64,000 nt of DNA, from contig NZ_WUYX01000070.1 of the NCBI RefSeq assembly GCF_009834785.1, positions 179,797 through 243,796 of the forward strand, read 5' to 3'. The DNA is from Natronorubrum halalkaliphilum. GTDB lineage: Archaea > Halobacteriota > Halobacteria > Halobacteriales > Natrialbaceae. A program made the position numbers and the translations under genes. A model generated the notes under the pieces. That model was not told where the DNA came from. It saw only the letters and a program-made list of their open reading frames with translations, and searched no databases. Positions 58,547 to 64,000 of this stretch are shown here, one piece after another (positions within the stretch are counted from its first letter, which is position 1; the number at the start of each line of letters is the position of its first letter).

Positions 58547-59491
58547 CTACGAGTAGCCGGCGCGGAACTCCGCCGCCGGTTCCGTCAGGCGAATCCAGCC
58601 GATCGAACCGTCGGTTCCGTACGTCGCTTCCTCGGATGACTCTTCTTTGAGTTCTTCGCCGATCGGCTCGAGGTCCCGCTCGTCGATCTCGTTCCCTTCC
58701 TCGAAGACGAGAACGAACCCGTAGTGAGCGTTGTCCTCCTGTATCTGAACGACGCTGATATCGAAGACGAGTTCTTCGAGTACGTCTGCCGAAATATCCA
58801 TCGCGGATAGTATCGAGCGTCCGAAGGTCCGCGTCATATGGGCTTCGGGCAATCGGTCGACCACTCGATTGATTCCCTCGAATTCGTCGGCGTAGCGTCG
58901 TTCATCCCCGTTTTCAACTTCGATGAGGCTGTCGATGACCGATCGCCCGCCGGAGGCATCGGAACTCGTGATTACGGTTCCGTCAGCGACGGCATGCACG
59001 TACTGGCTATTTCCATAGTAGTCGTAGCCGTCTTCGTGTCCGACGTGGTCCGGTCCATCATCCTCGAGGGCCGGCCCGACCGTTGCCGGATCGATATCGC
59101 CCTCGTAGACAGCGAAGCCGACTAACTTGTCGATTTCGTCATCGACGTACTCCGTAGTAATAATCCGATCGAGATCACGTAATCCGAGGGAGTCGACGCC
59201 GAGCCTGTCCAACTGGTATTCGACTGGTTCAAGAGCATCGTCCTCGAGAGCGTCGTCCGTCGCCACCAGCTCGGCTGGTGACCACGAGGAGATGATATAG
59301 TCGTCGGTGTCCAGGACGGACGGAGCCGGTACCCATCGGGTGACGCAGTCGTAATCGCCGTCAAAGGGATCGTCGAATTCATCGTCGATCCCGTCGGATG
59401 CGCTAGTTCCGACTCCGAGGCAACCGGCGAGACCGACCGTCGCTCCAGCAACCAGTCCGCTACTCGCGCTGAGATATCGCCTTCGATCCAT
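58547..59491 (-). CDS. Exported lipoprotein, second member
   Basis: A 314-residue protein with a twin-arginine-type lipoprotein signal ([20 protein letters not shown]) and the Cys in GLAGC. The mature part has strands such as [46 protein letters not shown] and [17 protein letters not shown]. Order and spacing of segments recall the lipoprotein at 31194-32246, but identity is very low. The role is unknown. Confidence 0.6.
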   Translation of the reverse strand: MDRRRYLSASSGLVAGATVGLAGCLGVGTSASDGIDDEFDDPFDGDYDCVTRWVPAPSVLDTDDYIISSWSPAELVATDDALEDDALEPVEYQLDRLGVDSLGLRDLDRIITTEYVDDEIDKLVGFAVYEGDIDPATVGPALEDDGPDHVGHEDGYDYYGNSQYVHAVADGTVITSSDASGGRSVIDSLIEVENGDERRYADEFEGINRVVDRLPEAHMTRTFGRSILSAMDISADVLEELVFDISVVQIQEDNAHYGFVLVFEEGNEIDERDLEPIGEELKEESSEEATYGTDGSIGWIRLTEPAAEFRAGYS

Positions 59492-59649
59492 CGCCCCTCA
59501 TTGGTTACGTCTTCGGTGATAAACATCCGGCTCAGAACGATGTCGTCGTCCCGGCCTCGTTTCGTTCCACCGTTTTCGTCTCAAAAACAGTGGCTATTGC
59601 TATCACTAGCCATATATTGAAGTCCGTTCGCGGTGTAGACCGGCGGGCA

Positions 59650-59850
59650 ATGGTCTTCAAGAAGATCACCCTGATCGGAACGAGCCCGGAGAGCTTCGAC
59701 GCGGCGGCCGACGACGCCATCGACCGCGCCGAAGAAACACTCCAGAACGTCCACTGGATCGAAGTCGACGAACTCGGCGTCGAAGTCGCAAGCGCCGACG
59801 ACCGTGAATATCAGGCGGAAGTCACCGTCGCCTTCCAGCTCGAGGACTAG
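59650..59850 (+). CDS. Dodecin
   Basis: A 66-residue flavin-binding protein: [43 protein letters not shown]. The Trp in HWIEV is the flavin-stacking residue of dodecins, and the family length is about 68. It assembles as a hollow dodecamer; the Halobacterium homolog stores riboflavin or lumichrome. The start is the Met before the first beta strand. A promoter-like AT-rich run lies around 59610. Confidence 0.92.
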   Translation: MVFKKITLIGTSPESFDAAADDAIDRAEETLQNVHWIEVDELGVEVASADDREYQAEVTVAFQLED

Positions 59851-60035
59851 CGAGCGTACCGTACCCGAACAGCCGCTATTTGATTTTTTGCGGGGAGGAG
59901 TTGTCTGCGCGTGACTCGAGTTATCGACTGTTCAGGGGCCGATGACAGATCGCAGTGTGCTGTCCCAACTGTTCAACTGTTCCAACTGTTCTAACTATCT
60001 CAATGCTTCGGCGAGAGCGGACGGCAACGTGCGGG

Positions 60036-60091
60036 CGAAAACGGGAACGGGAACGGGAACAGGAACGGGAAACGGGAAACGGGAACGGGAA
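60036..60091. repeat. GGGAAC-type hexamer repeat
   Basis: About 56 bases of AACGGG / GGGAAC units with a variant AGGAAC. It lies just downstream of the IscA/ErpA stop codon, in the convergent interval with dodecin. No coding role is seen. Confidence 0.85.
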
Positions 60092-60466
60092 CTACGTTCG
60101 GAACGATTCGCCACAGCCACACTCGCTGACGACGTTCGGATTCTCGACGTGGAACCCCTCGGCCTGGAGTCCCTCTTCGTAGTCGAGAACGCTCCCTTCG
60201 ATATACTTCAGGCTCGCGGGATCGACGAACACGCGCAGCTCGTGGTGTTCGTAGATCGTATCGTCGTCGTCCGGAGAGTCGTCGAACCGCATCCCGTAGG
60301 AAAGGCCAGCGCAGCCACCTTGCTGGACGAAGAGTCGAAGCCCCGCTTCGGTCGGATCTAGATCCTCACTCTCGAGCAAGGAACGCGCCTGCTCGGCCGC
60401 TATCTCCGTCACTTCGATCTGGGGGCGCGTGTTCGCCTGCCCGCCGTCTACACTGTCCGTGCTCAT
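60092..60466 (-). CDS. Iron-sulfur cluster carrier, IscA/ErpA/HesB family
   Basis: A 124-residue A-type carrier. RLFVQQGGCAGLSYGMRFDD gives the first Cys, and the C-terminal NVVSECGCGESFRT the Cys-x-Cys-x pair. The start at MSTDSVDGGQ matches family N-termini; earlier codons are not conserved. It delivers iron-sulfur clusters to apoproteins. It is a single gene. Confidence 0.9.
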   Translation of the reverse strand: MSTDSVDGGQANTRPQIEVTEIAAEQARSLLESEDLDPTEAGLRLFVQQGGCAGLSYGMRFDDSPDDDDTIYEHHELRVFVDPASLKYIEGSVLDYEEGLQAEGFHVENPNVVSECGCGESFRT

Positions 60467-60638
60467 ACCTTTCCCTTCCGTCGCAACGATGTTAACTGTG
60501 ACGCCATCGACGACCACGTTACGGTCGCCGGCCGTGCGTACGATTCACTTGGCTCTGCCGTACGTCCACGAGTTCGACTGCATCCGTCACACGCCGGCGA
60601 ACTATCGCTTCGCCACTCCACCCACGTCTTGCAGCGAC

Positions 60639-60869
60639 TCAACACTGCTGTACTGACCGGTAGTACCAGCCGAACTGCCGCTTATCGTTCCGGGAGAGTT
60701 CGATGTTATGCTGGGCCAGTAACTCGAGCATCCGCTCCGGTTCGCACTCGTACCACATCGAAAGGAGCCGGACGTTTTTCTGTGCGTAATCGTAGTTCCG
60801 CTCGAGAACCCGCCCGTCAGTCGGATCGACCGCAGGCTCGCGCTCATGCTCGTGCTCACGCGGTGGCAT
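60639..60869 (-). CDS. Small haloarchaeal protein of unknown function
   Basis: A 76-residue charged protein. Body: VLERNYDYAQKNVRLLSMWYECEPERMLELLAQHNIELSRNDKRQFGWYYRSVQQC. It is helix-rich with several aromatic residues; no family is recognised with certainty. The adjacent Met one codon upstream is an equally possible start. It lies between the iron-sulfur carrier and hisD, all on the minus strand. Confidence 0.5.
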   Translation of the reverse strand: MPPREHEHEREPAVDPTDGRVLERNYDYAQKNVRLLSMWYECEPERMLELLAQHNIELSRNDKRQFGWYYRSVQQC

Positions 60870-60949
60870 CACGCGTTTTCCTCACACGCCCAGTACCGTA
60901 AAACCGGGTTGCAAATCATTGAGGTACCCTACGACGCCGTAACGGCCGA

Positions 60950-62245
60950 TTACGCGTCGTCGCCGTCGCGATCGAGTCGTCGCCGAACGCTTTCGGCGTG
61001 GGCCTCGAGCCCTTCGGCAGCCGCGAGCGTAGTGATCGTCTCGCCGATATCGGCTAACCCTTCCCTCGAGAGGCGCTGTACGGTCGTCGACCGGAGGAAC
61101 GTTTCGACCGACAGCCCGCCGGTTATCCGCGCGCCGCCGTTGGTCGGCAGCACGTGGTTGGTTCCGCTAGCGTAATCGCCCGCGGCGACGGGCGTGTTCG
61201 AGCCGAGGAAGACGCTACCCGCGCTGTCGATCCGCTCGAGGACCGATTCGTCGTCATCGGCGATGATCGAGAGGTGTTCCGGCGCGTACTCCTCGGTGAA
61301 GAGGATCGCTTCACTCATCGACCGGGCGAGCAAGACACCGCTGGCCTCGTTGTCGAGCGCATCACGAATCACTTCTTCGCGCTCGCGCGCGTTGGCTTGC
61401 TCGTCGACGGCCGCGGCGACTGCTTCGGCGGTTCCGTCGTCGGCCGTGACGGCGACGACCGAGGCGTTAGGATCGTGTTCGGCCTGAGCGACCAGTTCCG
61501 CCGCCACGAGGTCCGGATCGGCCGTTTCGTCCGCGACGACGACCACTTCGCTCGGGCCGGCGAGGAAATCGATCTCGACGTCGCCACGAACCGCGGCCTT
61601 GGCCGCGGTAACCCACTTGTTTCCGGGGCCGACGATCTTCTGGACGCGGTTGATCGACTCGGTACCGTACGCCAGGCCCGCGATCGCCTGTGCGCCACCG
61701 ACGCTGTAGACGACGTCTGCACCCGCAGCGTGAATCGCCGCCAACGTGGCGGGATTTACCTCGTCGGCGGGGGGCGTGACGACCGCGATATGGTCGACAC
61801 CCGCGACGACCGCCGGCACGACGCCCATGATCGCACTCGAGGGATAGGCTGCGGAGCCACCGGGAACGTAGACGCCGACGCGATCGAGCGGGCGAAATCG
61901 GCGGCCGAGCTCTCGTCCGTCCGAAAATTTTTCCCGCCAGTCATCGGGCACCTGTGCTTCGTGGAACTCCGTGACGTTCGTCACAGCGGTCTCGATCGCT
62001 TCTCGGAGGTCATCCGGAAGTTCGTCGTACGCGCGCTCGCAATCGTCAGTGATTGCCATGTTGCCGAGTTCGACGGCGTCGAACTCGCTCGTATACTCAC
62101 GAACGGCGACGTCGCCCTCCTCGCGAACACGGTCGACGATCTCCCGTACGTCTCCCCTGATTGCTTCGATACCGGCATCCCGGTTGAAGAACGCGGCGCG
62201 ATCGCTCGGCCCGAGATCCGCGATTTCCCGCACGTCAACTGTCAT
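60950..62245 (-). CDS. hisD: Histidinol dehydrogenase
   Basis: Catalyses the last two oxidation steps of histidine synthesis with zinc and NAD. The 431-residue length is standard. Signature blocks: [75 protein letters not shown] and the catalytic AEHDPNAS and [20 protein letters not shown]. An AT-rich TATACTATTA at 62291 on the coding strand is a likely promoter. No other histidine genes flank it. Confidence 0.95.
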   Translation of the reverse strand: MTVDVREIADLGPSDRAAFFNRDAGIEAIRGDVREIVDRVREEGDVAVREYTSEFDAVELGNMAITDDCERAYDELPDDLREAIETAVTNVTEFHEAQVPDDWREKFSDGRELGRRFRPLDRVGVYVPGGSAAYPSSAIMGVVPAVVAGVDHIAVVTPPADEVNPATLAAIHAAGADVVYSVGGAQAIAGLAYGTESINRVQKIVGPGNKWVTAAKAAVRGDVEIDFLAGPSEVVVVADETADPDLVAAELVAQAEHDPNASVVAVTADDGTAEAVAAAVDEQANAREREEVIRDALDNEASGVLLARSMSEAILFTEEYAPEHLSIIADDDESVLERIDSAGSVFLGSNTPVAAGDYASGTNHVLPTNGGARITGGLSVETFLRSTTVQRLSREGLADIGETITTLAAAEGLEAHAESVRRRLDRDGDDA

Positions 62246-62418
62246 ACCAACGCTTTCGTGCGGTAGTCGAAAAACGGTTTCCTTCTCCCCATGTAATAGT
62301 ATAGTAGCCTCTGGGAGTTAGTGCACGATTGCACGACGCGAGCGCGGTTCGGAGCCCGACGTGTGAGAACCGCGGACAGTGTGATCGGTGTGTAAACAGG
62401 CCCAGTTGTTACTCTAGC

Positions 62419-62640
62419 TTAGGCGTTCCCGTTCTCAACGGACCAGATACCGACGGCGTCGAGCGTCGCCCTGATGAATAGATAGACGACGATGAGGAAC
62501 CCGATGGTCGCAAACGGTGCCTGCAGAAGCTCTGCCACACCCCGTCCGAAGATCAGCTGGCTGAATCCGCGGACGAAGAAACTCAGGACAACGAGCCCGA
62601 TTCCGATTACTGCGAGCTTGACGAACCCCTCTCGGTCCAT
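62419..62640 (-). CDS. Small membrane protein
   Basis: A 73-residue protein with two helices (LAVIGIGLVVLSFFVRGF and TIGFLIVVYLFIRATLDAVGI). It starts MDREGFVKLA. Haloarchaea have many similar unnamed proteins. No partner is evident. Confidence 0.6.
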   Translation of the reverse strand: MDREGFVKLAVIGIGLVVLSFFVRGFSQLIFGRGVAELLQAPFATIGFLIVVYLFIRATLDAVGIWSVENGNA

Positions 62641-62789
62641 ACGTACTCATCCAACGGCGGCCGCTAAACCGTATCGATTGCTCTCGTTTCCATCCCCTGT
62701 ATCGATCACCGATCACCCCTCACAGATCGTGGTGGGGCGTGTCATTCAGGCGCTGCATAACTATTCATCGCCCAGCGCACCTCCGCAAT

Positions 62790-63413
62790 ATGTGGCCATG
62801 GGAACACGCGATTATGGGTTATCTCGTCTATTCGCTGTTCTGTCATACCGTGTTTCGTGACTCGCCCGGCGGCCTCGAGGCATTTGCGGTCGTGTTTGCC
62901 TCCGTCCTGCCGGATCTCATCGACAAGCCACTGGCCTGGGAGTACGGCGTCTTCGATGTCGGCTACGCCATCGGTCACTCGATATTCTTTGCCGTTCCGC
63001 TGTCGATCATCGTTGGGCTCATTGCACGGTCGGCCGGTCGGCCTCGAGCCGGGCTTGCGTTCGCGCTCGGCTATCTCATCCATCTTCCGGCCGACGTGCT
63101 CGACGCCTATCTTCGTGATGACGTCGTTCAGTTCGAACTCATGCTCTGGCCGATTGCGACTGTCGACGGAGACGACCCCAGCCACGGCTTCCTCGACTAC
63201 TTCGGACAACTGTTCGGTCGCTACCAGAGTGAGTTGCTAGCCGGTGATCTCTCGACGTACCTCTGGTTGCAACTCGGCATGGCCCTCTTCGCACTCTCGC
63301 TGTGGCTTTACGACGGCGCACCCGTTCTTCGGGAACTCTTGGTCGGCTGCAAGCGACTCATCCTCGGCGTACTCGGGCGCGATCGGTCGGCCGAGGATAC
63401 TCTCGAGCGATGA
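62790..63413 (+). CDS. Membrane-bound metal-dependent hydrolase, YdjM type
   Basis: A 207-residue protein with about five helices. The pattern MWPWEHAIMGYL, ASVLPDLIDKP and GHSIFFAVPLS has the His and Asp residues expected for the DUF457/YdjM membrane hydrolases. The family is annotated metal-dependent hydrolase, with unproven activity. The start at MWPWEH was chosen by the family's N-terminus. It is the last gene before the rRNA promoter region. Confidence 0.8.
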   Translation: MWPWEHAIMGYLVYSLFCHTVFRDSPGGLEAFAVVFASVLPDLIDKPLAWEYGVFDVGYAIGHSIFFAVPLSIIVGLIARSAGRPRAGLAFALGYLIHLPADVLDAYLRDDVVQFELMLWPIATVDGDDPSHGFLDYFGQLFGRYQSELLAGDLSTYLWLQLGMALFALSLWLYDGAPVLRELLVGCKRLILGVLGRDRSAEDTLER

Positions 63414-63602
63414 GTGTGATCTCGAAGCGTTACTGCATACTCCCTCTCAAACCCACGTATTCGGGTTCCGAACCACGAACGGACGATAGCCATCGGTAAT
63501 CGATACAATACCGTCCGCGTTGCGCGGTCACACGAGTGTCAGAGTGTTGGATTCGAGAGACTGTCTCCGCGAGAATGATCAACGTGGTACAGACGGCGAC
63601 CG

Positions 63603-63652
63603 AGACGACGGCCTTATGTATGGACTCGGACTTCCGTACTAATGCGAACGAC
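63603..63652 (+). promoter_or_regulatory. rRNA promoter element 1
   Basis: CGAGACGACGGCCTTATGTA followed by a GAC/GGACTTCCG spacer and AATGCGAACGAC. The TTATGTA box A and the transcribed AATGCGAACG motif resemble Halobacterium rrn promoters. Confidence 0.6.
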
Positions 63653-63800
63653 GTGGCGTATCTGCCACGTCCCCTCCGGCCGTGTTCCGGCACGGAGGTA
63701 GGCACTGCATCCATGCTTTCGACCCGGATATCGATCGACGGTTCCGGTCTCGAGGGCGCTCGGATCGTTCGTGGATAACGCCGTTTCATCGGCGTTGCGG

Positions 63801-63848
63801 TACGATGCCCTTATATGCGCTGGGCGCGTATCGTATATTGCACGAATG
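63801..63848 (+). promoter_or_regulatory. rRNA promoter element 2
   Basis: CGATGCCCTTATATGCGC at 63803, then GTATCGTATATTGCACGAAT. Same core as element 3. Confidence 0.6.
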
Positions 63849-63880
63849 GTCTCCCCGGTTGCGGTTTCCGGTGAGCTCCG

Positions 63881-63924
63881 ATCCGACGCCCTTATATGCA
63901 CGAGGGCATTCGGATGTGAATGCA
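63881..63924 (+). promoter_or_regulatory. rRNA promoter element 3
   Basis: TCCGACGCCCTTATATGC at 63882, then GAGGGCATTCGGATGTGAATGC, close to the known haloarchaeal rrn promoter pattern. Confidence 0.65.
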
Positions 63925-63977
63925 AAGAAGAAGTGATCGACGGAACGTTCAACTCGTTCCGTCATCTCGGATCACTC

Positions 63978-64000
63978 GAGTCCGAAGGGGTTATGTACCC
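63978..64000 (+). promoter_or_regulatory. rRNA promoter element 4, cut by window end
   Basis: GAGTCCGAAGGGGTTATGTA then CCC at the last base of the window. It should be the promoter nearest the 16S gene; the initiation site lies outside the window. Confidence 0.6.

Larger units (their letters stand above)
63414..64000 (+). promoter_or_regulatory. Upstream region of an rRNA operon with tandem promoters
   Basis: 587 bases with no gene and four similar promoter elements in the same direction, near 63603, 63803, 63884 and 63981. Each has the pattern CGACGCCCTTATATG or CGAAGGGGTTATGTA. Elements 63603 and 63884 are followed by leader segments AATGCGAACG and ATTCGGATGTGAATGC. This strongly resembles the multi-promoter upstream region of the 16S gene in Halobacterium and Haloarcula; the 16S gene is expected within a few hundred bases past the right edge. 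Confidence 0.75.

Overview
The window is chromosomal DNA from a haloarchaeon, most likely from the Natrialba/Haloterrigena/Natrinema group. This rests on the high GC content, strongly acidic proteins, twin-arginine lipoproteins, a PGF-CTERM-anchored binding protein, and archaeal genes (GatE, SRP19, Gar1, Orc1/Cdc6, CetZ, MptE-type pterin kinase, presenilin-like protease, TrmB, HalOD1). The species call is an inference.

Layout. 1-1.7 kb: the end of a coiled-coil protein and a divergent HisG-like protein. 2-5 kb: a tyrosine recombinase with its DUF5805 partner, then about 1.6 kb of gene-poor, AT-richer DNA that looks like a decayed accessory segment. 5-13 kb: a DUF4395 membrane protein, a zinc finger protein, fumC, a tandemly duplicated pair of membrane PH-domain genes (YdbS/YdbT type), bolA. 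13-20 kb: a dehydrogenase overlapping a patatin-like hydrolase (probably storage-polymer mobilisation), cysS, a sensor kinase, a DUF6517 lipoprotein, a presenilin-like protease. 20-29 kb: gar1-srp19, a divergent cobalamin-type ABC transporter (btuF / btuCD), a BtrH-like protein, gatE, an Lrp regulator. 29-33 kb: an EamA transporter, small zinc-ribbon proteins, a lipoprotein, trmJ. 33.4-35.7 kb: a probable replication origin with origin recognition boxes next to orc1/cdc6. 35.8-44.6 kb: folP and mptE (folate/pterin), an MBL hydrolase, cetZ, a peptide-type binding protein, a PAP2 enzyme, a HalOD1 protein. 44.6-53.8 kb: a sugar uptake and catabolism locus (isomerase, Gfo/Idh oxidoreductase, MalK-MalG-MalF-binding protein, TrmB regulator). 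53.9-63.4 kb: MscS, two Usp proteins, an aminotransferase, dodecin, an IscA/ErpA carrier, hisD, a membrane hydrolase. 63.6-64 kb: tandem promoters typical of a haloarchaeal rRNA operon, whose 16S gene should begin beyond the right edge.

Most of the window is core-genome housekeeping. The most unusual non-coding signals are the origin with a dense CTAG cluster beside it, two copies of a ~110 bp MITE-like element, the rRNA promoter array, and palindromes overlapping the promoters of the recombinase pair, btuF/btuC and trmB. The functional groups that work together are: dehydrogenase + patatin (storage polymer), btuFCD, folP + mptE, TrmB + ABC transporter + oxidoreductase + isomerase, and the doubled YdbS/YdbT set. 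I found no tRNA, complete rRNA, CRISPR array or intact insertion sequence.
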